Source: Acanthaster planci (Eukaryota > Echinodermata > Asteroidea > Valvatida > Acanthasteridae). Taken from it: 62,000 nucleotides of DNA. A program made the translations under genes and the position numbers. Shown here in pieces: positions 1-50,500 of the stretch (position 1 is its first letter; each line of letters begins with the position of its first letter). The stretch lies in the NCBI RefSeq assembly GCF_001949145.1, contig NW_019091483.1, forward strand, positions 319,226-381,225. Direction: 5' to 3'. Below the pieces are notes generated by a model. That model saw only the letters and a list, made by a program, of their open reading frames with translations, was not told where the DNA came from and did no database searches.

Positions 1-47
1 TAGAGTCTCTTATAGCTACTGACTGACAGCAATCTTTGGGAAAATAA

Positions 48-112
48 AAGTCCCCAGTGGGATTCGAACCCACCGTCTGACGATCTGATAACCACGAGCT
101 TAACCATTTGGC
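48..112 (-). repeat. tRNA-like remnant, probably tRNA-derived SINE fragment
   Basis: Read on the minus strand, this has a perfect T-arm (GTGGG TTCGAAT CCCAC), a B-box match GGTTCGAATCC and a 3' TGGGGAC acceptor-like end. Upstream there is a D-arm-like GCCAAATGGTTAAGC. No anticodon stem can be formed and the 5' end does not pair with the 3' acceptor strand, so a working tRNA is unlikely. A decayed tRNA or the head of a tRNA-derived SINE fits best. Confidence 0.5.
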
Positions 113-860
113 AAATTCAGAGAATTGCTTCAGATTGTTCATATTTACATAAATAACAAAACTATTAAATACCAAGTTATACCGCACAGAATTTTGCTCT
201 GCAAAGACTGAGTGATTAATTAAAACGCTACAATAGTGCATCATGTAGCTAAAATGCACAATTGGCCTTCACACAAATCTCACTGGCAGCTCTTCCTTGA
301 TAAATTTAAATTAATGCGCGCGCATCAATATGGTAAAGTCCCCGGACTGCACGTCCGTCCGGACAGGTCTCAACTCTTAAAGGTTGCACTACACCAAAAT
401 ACGCGCCCATTGGGGTGCTCTGCCCAATTCAAGGAGAATTCTTCGCCAAACCGAGGCGTTGAAAAAGTGCCCCTAGAGTTTATTTGAAAAAGAGGAGATT
501 GTGTGGTCCAAGAAATTCTGGGAATGTGGATGAATGGCTCAGAAAGAACTCTCCACATTCAAGGGCTCCCATCCCAGGGCCAAGCACAGCAAAATGCTAC
601 TGAAAAATTGTTCCAAGAGACTGAAAAGGTGGAGGGATTCATTTGAAAAATGGCCGCTGATGACAGACTTGGGAGCGTTCACTTTTTTGGGGGGTGTGAG
701 TTTGTTTTTGGTGGATAATTAGAAATTTCATGGGTTAAACATGCCAATGCTTATCTTACAACTTTTAACAATCATTTCTCTAATTATTGATGTATACTTT
801 TCACGATGATCCTTACAAAGAATTTCTTATTCTCACAGAAAAAAAAATCAAGATCAGAAG
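113..860. other. intergenic, no gene seen
   Basis: No exon with splice signals or recognisable protein similarity was found on either strand. The short open frames are chance frames. It lies beyond the likely 3' end of the EEIG1 transcript. Confidence 0.5.
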
Positions 861-3800
861 TACTCAGTGAATATTTTATTTCTCAGTTAAAATACATTTT
901 AACAGTAATCAAAGTCAAATTTCAATTTACATGTATACTGACAGAAATTTGTACATCCACAGTCATGATAAATAATTAGAAAAATTACATTACAGTCATG
1001 TACAGTAATCCACAGACTGGAAACCAACAGTGCTATACACAAGCAAAAGAAAGTATAAAGGGAGAACATAAAGGCTTCATACACTGGCAAAAGAGCTCAA
1101 TTTACATGTTCATTTTAGGTATAGTATTTCACATTAAAAAATACACATCAGCATCTGTCACCTGGCCATTCTGATTTTAAATCAACCTTATGTAGTCTTG
1201 AAAAAATTCAGAACTGCCAAACTGAAAATGATGTTCGAAATTACAATTGAAAATTTACATTAACAAGAACTAACCAAGTACGAGTTCTGTTACACTATGA
1301 AAATACCTGTGCAAAAGAATTTCATTCTGACATCCATTAGAAACATCTAATCCACACAGATCCGTACTTAATGCACTTCAACTAAGACATAAAATTATAC
1401 ATTATTATAGAGATGCAATAAATGGTAAATATCATTAGAAATGCACTTGAACTGCTACATTCATATTATGAAGAAGACTGAACAAAATGTTGAACTTCTT
1501 TCTCCAACTCTCCAAAAAGGTGAAGTGAGTCAAGGTTTGCAGTAGCACCATGTTATAATCTCTACTCTGACCTTGTGGACATTATGCTCTGGACATGGAC
1601 AAAAGTGAGTTTGATAACTCAAACTGTTCGGGCAGTATGCCCTTCCGGAGAGAGCATATTGTCTGAAACACTGAGTTTGTTACACCATTTTTGTTCCTCA
1701 GAAACCCAGTTGATCAAAGAAGAAACAATCATATCATGTACCACTTCAAACTTTGACTCACTGCTGTGTCCACCGTGTTATGTTTGAAGTGTGTTTTGGT
1801 TGGTGAAATTTTCACCACTGAAACTGTACCGGAAAACAATTTTAGAGGGCAAAATTTTATGAGTATCTTCTTGGCTTTGAGATTTTGCATGAAATTTCTG
1901 ATATACAGAAAGTTTACATATAATAATACCAGCGTATGGCCAACAATTTGAAATAAAATGTGTGATGTGTTTTGGTTGGATTTTAACTTGATCCCTCAAC
2001 TAAAGAAAAACAGACATTTGTTTTAAAAGTGGACCTCCTTTGGACCCTGTGGCCCAACCAAGTTTGGAGGAAATGAAACATGTAAAAGATTTTACATGCA
2101 TGTATACAAAATGGTAGAATTAAGACTCATTTGTGAGTCATTTCTAGTGCAAGGAAGTATCAAAGCAAAATCTTTCCATAAAATGTAAGAAATAAGTATT
2201 CAAATTAAAATGTGTATTGTCCTTGTTTTGGATGTACAAGCCTCGTCAAGACGCAATAGCTGGAATCTAGCTCTGAACAACAGCACTGACCAACTGTAAA
2301 AACATTATGCCATTTGCTTTTTCCTGAAGAAGATTATTCAAAGTAGTGAGATATTAAGAAGGTCGGTTGGAAATCGTGCCTGAATGTTAAACTGACAAAC
2401 TTTGAACTTCTTTGTAACGTGTTGTTGCAAAAGATTTGAATTTGTGACAAGCATGAAAAACTTGCACACTAAAGTAAAACGCATCAAGTGATTTAAATCG
2501 AACCATATGTTAGCTTCAGCAGTTCTTGTGATTCCTGAAATGTAAAGCTAAGTTTTCCTTTTGGAAAACATTAAGACAACTTGGAAAACAACTTGGACAT
2601 CATGGAAGTAGCCTACGTATTAATGAATAAAACCAAATTTACAGAACACAGTTTTGAATTTTTTGCAATGCCGCTTGGTACCTGTTATATTTTGACAGAA
2701 AAAAAATTGTAATGAATTTACCATGAATGAACACAGTAAATTGACAAAAATGCCTTTCTCATAGGAGAACTCTGTCCATCAATGAAAAGTTTTGCTCAAA
2801 AGAATTACACAGAAAATGCACATTTTGAAAAAATTCAACAAAGCACACCATGTGTGCATACGATGACTGAAAATATTTCTTGATGAAATATTTCAGGTAT
2901 CATTTGCACAAAAGCATGTCTCTCTAAAAACCAATTCCTGGTAGGGTTGAAAACAGGACAAAAATTGTAGTTCCATCAAGGGAAGCATGATGGACAATTA
3001 AAACTACAAAATCACACAAAAAACAACAAATGCAAAGTACTACATGGCTTCTCTAAATATGCAATATTTAAAAAAAATTAACTTTCTACACATGTAAAGT
3101 GGCATAAGATTTCACAAACAACTCATAATTGTCAAAAATTGCACATAAAATGTCATAACAGATTCAATCACATCACACCAAACTGAATACTGCATTTTAA
3201 GCATTTGACAAAATAAAACCACTCCTTTATGTGCAAATGCAACAATGTGCCGGGAAGTTGCAAGTAACTCCTACAGAGCAAAGCCATCAGTTTTTTCTTT
3301 TGTACACAGCAGTTTTTATTTTTAAAAAGGAAGCATCTGCAGTAACATTACAAGGGGCACCATGGAATGACAGGGTCAACTCCATCATGGAAAGCTCTAG
3401 TGGTCTATATGAAATTTGTAACAGCTATGCCCTGAACTGATATTCCATGCCCTAATCACAAAGACTGAGACCAGCCAAATTACTTTCAAATGGTAATCCT
3501 GGTACCATCCACACCTGTAGTGGACGACACCAGAGAATTTCAAGCCTGGAATTTTTGCAGTCGTTCACAGCTGGCAGGGGCGTAGGCTGGTTTGGCTGGG
3601 AGGAGGGGTGTGATTTTCAAGAAAGTGGAACTCCAACTTAAAACAAGGAAGGCAAGAGCACACGTGATAAGCAGATTGCCCCAGATACATGTATTTGCTG
3701 TTTTACTTTTCGGTCATCGTGTATCAAAAACCCACATACTTTCACCTTAATAAAATACTGTACTGCTGTTTGGTTTAAAATAAGTTGAAGTCCCTTTTGC

Positions 3801-6393
3801 TGGGGGGGATCCATCTGCATCCCCTATAAACCCCTAGCCTATGCCCTTGCAGTTGGTATGAAGGTTTAAATTCAGACTATGTTCCATCCAGAGTTGGGTT
3901 CGGCTTGAGCTAACCTAAACAATCTGCACCTAACTTTACACTAACTAGCACTTCTTTTTGAAATGACTAATCATCAACTCTTGAGTGGTGTTCTTTGGAG
4001 GTCAAGCAAACCATGATCATAAGATAAAAGTATCTTAACAGTCATTCATTGGTTGAATCTATACTTACCCACACATGTATCTTTCTCTGCTCAAGGGCAA
4101 CTTTGGTAATAGAAAAACAAGACTGTCCAATGTGAACCCTTTTAGTTTGCGTATTTCTGTCATGCAGTGCGCTGCCACTTTTCCTGTCCAAAAGGATGTA
4201 TTACAGAAATTTTCCAAAGAAAACTTTGCTAAACTTGTTCAAAGGAGACTTGCAAAGATGTTAATCCCAACAGCTTTCCTTAACCCTAATAGTCTTCAAT
4301 CCTCTGATTTCAACATGATTTTACAATCATCCTGAGGAGGTTGGGGTCAAAAGCTTATGTGCGCAACCACAGTCATGGGTACATGCTTCTGTTACAAAGA
4401 CACCCTTTAACAACGTGGAGTATTACTCTTTGTGAACTGGGATATGCCAGACACAAAACACTTCTTATTCTTAGTGGACATAAACATGGATGACAAATTC
4501 AAGTGTAACCTCATCCCATGTTTGAGTACAGTTGTTAAAATAGTTTTCATAACATGGACACCATAAACAGGTGTATCCACGATTCTGGTTATGCACATGT
4601 ACAGAACATGGAAAGTGTGCAAACAGGTTACGACCTATAAAAAGAAGCATCTCAAAAACTGGTGGAAATTTCCAATGAATACATTTTCACCAAAGCCCTC
4701 GAAACAATTGAGTCTTACAGATGCCTTCTGGACCTGGTTAACTGGTCGCATATCAAAGTAACATCATGAGCACTGCGAACGTGCTTCAAATCATGCACAA
4801 GTAACTAGACGCACACGCTTTCAATCTCATCAGTTTGATCAAAAAGTCATTTAGGTAATCAGAATTCAATCTGAATCCTGAACTAGAGTCACGTTTCAGT
4901 GCAGATAAATCACAATATGAAAGGCAGCTTTCTAAATAAAATGAAACATGTATAAAAACTACCATCTGATATTCTCATGAGACCAACAGTGCAGTCAAAC
5001 GAGAGAAAATAAACTATGCATAAGAATGAAATTGATGAGTTTTACAATTTGTAACTTTCTTAAATGCATCACTATCAATTGTATAACGACATATCACCAA
5101 GGAGCACACAAGACTCATTTATTTATATGGCAGAGACACAAAGAAAAGCCCAAGTGGGTCCTTGTGAAAACCCTACAATGTCCATCATTTCATCTGCATG
5201 ACAACCAAAGTACATGTATGAATTGCACAATGCTGTCCCTCCAAACAAAGGACCCTGATCAGAGATGGCTTCAGGGTGATAACCGGGTTATCATACAGAA
5301 ATTTGATGGTAGATGCAAAACAGAATTACTGTACCATATTTAGCAATGATTTTTAAACAGTACTAATAGATTTTATGAAGTACATGTAACATGCATGAGA
5401 TGGGATCTCATTTCAATTTGCTCATTTTTGAGCATATTGAACAATATTTTCAAAACTAAATTGGAGAAACTGTACATCTTGTTTTCTGATCTTGATGTCA
5501 AAGTTCTGACCCGGATTTTACTGAAAGTTTAACCCCTGTGCAAAATCCTGTCTCTATGAAAAAAGTTGAAATTTCATAGAAGTACACACACCGGTGCCTT
5601 CGCAATTTTGTGAGCAAAATTATTCTGCTATCTTGAAAAATAGAACTCATCAAGTAACATGCCCACAAAAAACCACATAAAATATTTTCCTGGAGCTCTT
5701 TTACAGACTTCTATTTTTCATATCAAGCAGAGATTAGCCGAATCTGTCAGCTGATAAATTAGAAATGAATTTATACAATCTTAGAGCTATACAGATTCCA
5801 ACTGCTGGGGGCAAAATTACACAATCTCCCTATATACAAAATGAGCCTTGTCACTTGATCAAAAATTTGTCAGATCTCAAGATCTGCATAACAGTTTACC
5901 CCTGAAAAGTGTGATATCCTTTTAAAGCTTGGGGGCCAAAAATTGTCATAGTTTTTACATTTAGATCATGCTTTTTACATTTATGCATTTATGTAACCCC
6001 TCTGAAAATTAGTTCAGTGTTTGTAGATGTGAATTTGATGAACAAGCCTTTTATGATAAATGACTTTTTTTCTGCTATTACTAAAAAGCCAATTATTTCA
6101 AATGAATAAAAGATCACCTGAGAGGTCACTTGAGATCACATGATAACCTGACTTCTTGCCCCAAGTTTGGTCTACATTCGTGAATGCAAAACCAATGAAT
6201 TTTCACATTATTTCCATTCACCAACTACAGCAGGACCTGGCACCAGTCTGCATGTTACAATAATTGCTACTGTTGATGCAGGTTCAATTTCTCTGAGGAT
6301 CAGGTTCCTCAACTTGTCACTGGATTGCAATGCCACATGACAGCTCACATGGTATGAACTGTCACGACGAGATACGTAGCCCATCTTACCACA
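861..6393 (-). other. probable long 3'UTR of EEIG1 homologue
   Basis: This runs from just after the EEIG1 stop codon. No other exon was recognised in it. Canonical AATAAA signals on the minus strand lie at 5118-5123, 3315-3320 and 875-880, which would give 3'UTRs of about 1.3, 3.1 and 5.5 kb. Choosing between them needs transcript data. The extent is inferred from the signals and the absence of another gene, not seen directly. Confidence 0.45.
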
Positions 6394-43660
<37,267 letters not shown>

Positions 43661-46545
43661 ATTTTTGCTTTTTCATTTTCCGAATAATATCCCCCCATAA
43701 AACCCCAAATGAATTCACTTTTGGTCCCTCATCTTTTACTACAGCAAATAAGACAACTGGACAAGGAACACCTGAACTTGTGTGTTAGGCTAATCAGCAA
43801 AAGATTTACAAGGTCTTGGTATAATTTAGGCCCAAAGCCTAATTTTAGGAAGCTGCTGGGCGGAAACAAATATGAGCTTCGCAAATTTAAATAGCTCACT
43901 GGAGAAAATAAATGGAGAATCCACTTCAAACACGTTATTTTGGGGAGGGGAGGTAGTAAGCTCATAATTTTCTCAAATGAGCAATTTCTGCCCACAATGA
44001 ATTTATTTACACAGTAATTAGAAACTGGTCTGGTCATCCAAGATCCTAGGTCCGAAAACAAGACACAATTTAAATTCCCCCAACAAAACAGTATTGTGAA
44101 CTAAAATGCCCTTCAACAAAACAGTATTGTGAACCAACAATGTCCCTCAGCAAAAAAGTATCAACAACTACCATGTTGCTGGTGCAAACACAACAACTGT
44201 TAAGAATTTCCAGCGAACTCATTTGGGTGAATTAATTGTAATCATTCATAGTGACCAAAACGCAAAAAGCATTTGGTCGTTTTATTGACATATGGCAACC
44301 TTCGTTCTCACTTCTATGTGCAAGCATGCATACAACATTTACGAGTTGAGGGATATCTGTTAGCCAACAGTGGCAAATTGAATACATCAAAGGTAAGCTG
44401 CAAGAAGATTTGGCATCTATTAACAGCAGAGAGCAAGCAAAGTCTCTAACGCTCACATTCTCGGCAACTATTAAATTCATGTCAAACTCACTGACATGTC
44501 AAACTTTTCAAAACACTAGGACTAAAAGCCCTTGAAACTCCCAGGGTTTGTGGGGCAAACTGCCCCACAATCATTCGATTTAGTGCCCCATTTACTCCAA
44601 AAATACCTTGACTTATCAAATGAATATTTAGTAGTTCCTTAAATTAAAGAAACAATTAGCTGCATCAAGTATCTCAAGAAATTATCCTAAAATTACATGA
44701 AAAATGAATACCCAGACAAAAAGTCCCTATACATCGTTGGTAATCTATACAAAATAATTTTGATAAAAAATTATCTTTAGCTCTCAAGACACAAAACATA
44801 TCAGAATTGGCAAAAGATACTTAAGCTGACAGGAACACTTTCAGAACTAATAAAATTCCTCATTTTTATAAAATATTTTATATAAAATATAAAAGATTCC
44901 CCAGGAAACAAGTTTATAAGGTCAGTTCACTAAATGAGATCAATAAAGTTTTTGTTAAATGTAAGTTGTTATTCCAAATTTTCTTCTTAGACATTTCCCA
45001 TTAAAGGGTCCACATGAAGTTTTCTTAGCCACACATGTTGCACACTCTTCTGAATTGAAAGGAAACTATTTGACATCCTTTGCGGGTAAAGTGCATTGAA
45101 AAGTGCACTGTTTGAACTTGTAAAATTGTCCAAGCTTTTATAGGCAACTCATGAGAGTGCTCTTGTCATGAGGTTAATCAGGAAAAACACTGTTCAGTCG
45201 ATGAATGTTTTTCTGTTCAAATCAGGAACTCAACATTTGCTCATTAGAGACAGGGTTGCTTGTTAGCTTATTACAAAGAAATCACATAACACATTGAAAA
45301 TGAGAAGGAAACGTAGAACAGCAAAATATCAACAATTTCAGCAGATGTTGTGCACAAATCAAGGTAGCAATGAGATTTTCTCTCTCTTAAATGACATCAC
45401 TGTTTTTCTCACCAATGTGAAAACTCACAATAGTATAAAAATAAAACAGGCATCATATACCTTTTGAAATAGCAAAGCAAAAATGGAAAATAAGGTTCAT
45501 TGGAAAAATGGTACATTTTCAAGGGCTGCAAAATTATTGTGTTGTAAAGGCCCTTTAAACTACCACAATACACCTAATTAGAAATGCAGTATTCCTACTG
45601 CAGAGAAATATGAAAACATAATATATTACAATATTAAGCATGCTTTTTTCAGTTACACATTGATTAGTAAAAGAAAAATCCTCAAAATTAAGAATAGCTA
45701 GTTCATGTTACTGTTCTGAACTACAATGTTTCTTTTACTGATATAAAACTAAATTGTTGAGTCCTCGTTAAGAACATCAATGGCAGGTGTAAAACACATT
45801 CAACACGAGGTTTTGACTGATGTGCATTGCGCTTTGAACCTGAGAAATTATACGCAGCTGAAAAGCATGAGTTCAATTTCAGTCTGTAAAACAATCTATA
45901 CATACACATTCTTTTTTGTACTTGATTCATGTATTAAAAAATGCACAATCACAATCTTAAAAAATGACAGCATTTCTTTGGCTAAAATAATAAAGCAAAA
46001 ACTCACGTTTTTTACTGTCCTATTTTGCAAGAGTTAAATGGCAGAGACAGAGTTTGGAGTTAAAGTTTTGAGTTGAACAATCTGTGTCTATTTCTGTAAA
46101 ACAAATCATGCTTGCGTAACTTGTTGGGTAATTTCATGCACCATTTTCTCAATTGGAGCTTCTGCTGCTGCTTTATCCGCGAGCTCCAGGATTGTATATC
46201 AAAAATATGCGAGTCTAATGTGTATAAATGGAAAATGCATCTACACTAAGGGTGTGGGTCTTGTTGACTCAAAGTCTAAAGCCTAGCACTAAAGGTAACA
46301 TAACCAAGAATTAGACCACACACACTTGTATGTACAACAGGACAACAAGTGTGATAGCCTAGTCTCAACCTTAAAGAGCCGACTTCTTCAGACCATCTTC
46401 CATCACTACCCCCCCCAAATATCAGCCATCACAGGCCTAATCTTGTTGAAACTTGGAAAGCGTGCGTAAAAACATTCACTTTGAGTTGATCTGTGAAGTT
46501 TTAATTAAATTTAAGAATGGGTTTTGTTATCATTACATCATTTTT
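43661..46545. other. spacer between EEIG1 and SLC6; includes part of SLC6 3'UTR
   Basis: AT-rich, with far fewer TACATGTAC words than the EEIG1 introns. No exon was recognised. A short three-copy tandem lies at 44075-44170. AATAAA on the minus strand at 44281-44286 could end a long SLC6 3'UTR, but nothing fixes this. Confidence 0.5.
44075..44170. repeat. short tandem repeat, 32-34 base unit
   Basis: CAACAAAACAGTATTGTGAA occurs at 44081 and 44113, with a decayed third copy near 44148. Confidence 0.8.
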
Positions 46546-46735
46546 TTAACCCCTTCGCGCCGGTCATTCTTTTGACCATGAATGCTGGGCTGTGGTATGC
46601 CCTGAATGGAGGGCTTTGTCCATCAGCCGGCCCCATTAAACCAGCAGCTGCATGGTGAATAGACTGTATGTGTGGTATGCACTAATCCTCACACAAAGCC
46701 GCGGCTCTTGCCGTCTCCGGAAGCAAAGGGATTAA
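46546..46735. mobile_element. piggyBac-like MITE (190 bases, TTAA-flanked)
   Basis: Both ends are TTAA, the target duplicated by piggyBac elements. Inside, the left end CCCCTTCGCG and the reverse complement of the right end, TCCCTTTGCT, form an imperfect inverted repeat. The interior is C+G-richer than the surroundings and has no coding capacity. The family is inferred from the TTAA site and CCCTT end only. Confidence 0.55.
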
Positions 46736-47347
46736 GTTCATTACTATTCTTCCCACAATTATGTGACCCAAATTGAAAAAGAAATTTGAAATAAACAAAG
46801 TAGTCAATGCTCAGCAAAACCTCTGTTGAATTCAACCATGTGCACATGCCCAGTGTATTGAAACCAGTCTCAAACACCCATTTTAAACTGGCCATGTGAC
46901 AGGCTCTGGACCAATGAGAATAGACACACAGTGGTATTTAGGAGTACTTCTTAAATGCTGACGGGTGACATTAGCACATGTCTATGTCCAGGAGTTCTGG
47001 TTGAGGAAAGGAAGCAAGCATCGATGAAAGCAACTTCCACTCAGAAGCAACGGACTGATTCAGACACTGGCTACACTATATCTGGCTATGTTGAAAAGCG
47101 TGTTGTCAAGACCCCTCTCCTTAAGATGACCACAAGACCCCCCCAAAAAAATAATCTCAAGACCTAGACACAAGAACTCCAGTCTGAACTCACTGGATAC
47201 AACAAAAACATTCCTCCAATCGTGACTGTTTATCCCGTTCCTTGTGACTGGTCTTGTGCCTGGTCTCAAAAATGGTCTCAACCAATGGTAATCATCACAC
47301 TGCACTCTTTTCTTACAGCTGGCAATGATCAGTGTAGAGCAAATAGC

Positions 47348-47521
47348 TCAAAACTTGGTCTCTGATTCGATCTCGCCATCCAGATCCTGGGCGTAGTTGG
47401 GCAGGGGCAGGGTGCCGCCCATGCTGGTCCCGTGCTCCAGATGGACATTCCAGGCATGCTGGCGGTCCACTTCTTTGGCTGGTCCCCAAGATTCCAGAGG
47501 GGTAATCATTGCATGCCAACG
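47348..47521 (-). CDS. SLC6: SLC6 last exon (cytoplasmic C-terminal tail)
   Basis: 57 codons and TGA, phase 0 in. It begins [20 protein letters not shown], the post-TM12 motif of amino-acid transporting SLC6 members, and ends in an acidic ESETKF. The acceptor is GTCCTGTAAAG. Confidence 0.9.
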   Translation of the reverse strand, partial: RWHAMITPLESWGPAKEVDRQHAWNVHLEHGTSMGGTLPLPNYAQDLDGEIESETKF

Positions 47522-50500
47522 CTTTACAGGACAAAATTGGGCAAAACGTGTGGTTTGAAAGTTTGCATGGACATAGCAACGAGACAAACATATGTGGTTT
47601 CCAGTTCTTTCCAAAATCTCACACAACAGCCTGATCTGATCAAATGAGTAATATCAAAAGAGAATATGCCATGTTAGTATAATGGTACTGAGGACATCCA
47701 CTCAGGCTCATAAGGTACCAAGTCACACGAGGCACAATATGCCAAAAATGTAACACATTCATGAATCTGACCTCAAAAGCATTCACGGCACAATCCTGAA
47801 AAGTGTCCCAGTTTGTGAACCAAAGACTCCCTGTGATTCTACAGGTTTGTGCCTGCTGTCACGCTGAGTGCATACTGGCCTTTACAGATGGATTAAAATG
47901 ATATGGATGTAGTTGTTGTTAACAATATATGGCAATCTACACAAGAGAAATACAGTACTTTGTTTCAATTCAAATGCAGTTTTTATACTGACAATTTGAG
48001 AGACAAACAAAAATTGGACGCGTCGCCAAAAGCTCAGTGTCTAACAGAAACAGTTGTTGCATCAGAAGTTTGTAAGAGCAGTTGTTTTTTTACAGACTAC
48101 TTTTAGAGGCTTTTCAAAGTTGGCTGCCAAAAAAAGGGAAAAAAAGCCAACCTCCACCCCATTATCAAGGAAGCCTATAAACCAATGAGACCCTTTCCTA
48201 CCACCCATCCTAAAACATTTCCAGGGTTTAAATTCCCTCATCCCCTTTTCCAGGGTTGTCAAATAAAAAATAAGTCCTTTCACAAGTCCCTTCACAACTC
48301 CAGTCACAACAAGTCCTTTTACAAGACAAGCAAAACGTAACGGTGAACACTGAAAAAGAATCCTTTTGTCACAGTTCACTTGAATAGCTTGTGGCTTGGC
48401 TTAAGACTGGATGACTCGTGATGGACTTGCTGGGACTTGTGACAGAGTAAATCGCTGCTCTTTCCACTGACTTACCTGATACAGGGTTCCCTTGTTCATG
48501 ACCAGGTCCTTGATCCAGACCAATGGAATTCCGATGAAGGCAAAGAACGTGAATGACCAGCCAATGGCCATGGCCCAAGGGGGGAAGGGACCGTTGTACT
48601 CCGGGTCATTACGGAATACCCATCCCCCTACCAGCGCCACCTGTGATGTGATGTGACACAGTTTGTAAAAGTTATATGTTTGGTTAGATTTTAGTTAGAA
48701 GTGTAATGAGCCTCCTTGAAAAATGGCAGCCACTATTAAATAGGGCACGATTTGGTGCAGCTGAACATAAAAGAGTTCATCCAGGCCATGTCCCTATCCA
48801 GCCTCATCACTGCATCTTCAGGCATTGGGGGATCACAGTACATCACAAGAATGTATCATTTTGATGCTTACAGTTTTTGCTGATGGGGGGGGCAGCCGCT
48901 TGCAGAAGGGGGGCAACCCATCAGGGCCCCTTTGGTGAGCGACCCAAAAAGAGGAGACAGGCTAGTGGCAAGTTCTTCAACTGGGCCTACGACCATAGCC
49001 CTTTCCCCAATGTACACACACATGAAAGATGACACTGTACATGCATTATTCAAACTGAAATTGATTGTGCATGCTCAGTGTATCCCATGCCAAATGTGCA
49101 GAAAACCTGTGCACATGTACTGTGAGTTTCCACCAATGGATAGTCATTGCTATGTATAAACACCCCCATCTGTGGCAGCCATACTTCAAGATGGCTGATC
49201 ACTTTGTTTTTTTTTTACAGAATCAAGGTACAAACATCCCAACTAATGATTCCAAAGAGGGAAACGCGGCTGACATCTGAGCAATTCCACTTAAAATAAA
49301 TGCTATTTAAAGAGAAGCCATGTTTAATCATGCTCCAAGAATCAATCTTATGCACTGTCACAAGGGTGTTGTCAGACCATTTGGGGTTCCATGTCTCACT
49401 TCTGTTATTATTCTCAGACGTCCAAAGTTAACCTGACTTTCAATTTAGTGTAGCTTACTTGTGAGTAAGGCCCCTTTGGCAGTGCACCTATAATACAATT
49501 GAAGTTCTCTGCATCATCGATGGCCAGAAATAAATGTCAAGAATCGAGATTCAAGAATTAAACAACAATAATCATCACCGCTCACAGAAAGAACACCAGG
49601 GGTGATCAAACACCAGCAGACAGGAAACCATAAGAAGGTCGGGATATCCACCCACTTGTCACCAATCATGGCGCGGATATCGTTGATCAGTCGCCGAATG
49701 CCATACAGGTAGCTCAGGGCCAGAGTCTCACACAAGGAGAACAGTATGTAGGAGTAGGATGGGCCATAGCCATTGAAAAGGGCTAGCCAGTACGGACCAG
49801 CCTGGATGAAGACAGGGGTGAAGGGAGAGGTGTCAGTTCATGCAGACATATAAAGAGTAAGTCCCAAAAAGGGATAGCATCTTAAGATAAATCAGACTAA
49901 AGCTTAGCTACAAATTGAGGCTTCACTACTTACAGCCTGTACTATTTTGGGCCCAAAAACCTGACTTTTGAAAAAGAAAGGATGCATCAGCTTAACACCC
50001 AAAATTTTACAGTTTTTCTAACTGCGGTCTCATATCTTGCAACACTTGGAGATGCTGACAAGCAGTGATAGTTGTTAGTTGCTACACAGCATCAGATAGT
50101 GTACAGTGGTCCAGTTCAACACAGTCTGCCATCTCAGACTTTCTGGACACTGTGCATCCCCCCAAAAGGGAGATTCGGACAATGTTCAATGCTGAACGAT
50201 GTAAACCATCATCAGCCATCCCTGCCTGTGTGCATTTGCCACGTCAGGAGCGCACATTCTCCAGTAAAACTGCCTTCATGTACATTCTTTAACGGTAACA
50301 AAAAAGGGATGCCACAATGTCTGTGCCACTCAGCACTCCTGTGAAGACATTGACAAATCAACATCAATATGACTGAAGCATGTCCTCCACAGTTATGTAC
50401 TGTGCACAGAGTAGTGAAGGCACACAAGTGTGTTGTCCAACAGGATGTTGGTGACAGCAGTGGCAAACAGCTGGGGTGGGGGGGTGCTGTGCCCTCCATT

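Noticed and set aside
48-120. Functional tRNA gene
   Set aside because: The T-arm is good but no anticodon stem or acceptor pairing forms, so it is listed as a tRNA-like remnant.
6345-6393. Alternative EEIG1 C-terminus reading WATYLVVTVHTM or GYVSRRDSSYHV
   Set aside because: The exon at 6394-6439 gives the conserved VFEQVVID ending in correct phase and stops before this sequence.
47313-47647. Other frames over the SLC6 last exon
   Set aside because: Only the frame with WGPAKEVDR joins the previous exon in phase and matches the family tail.
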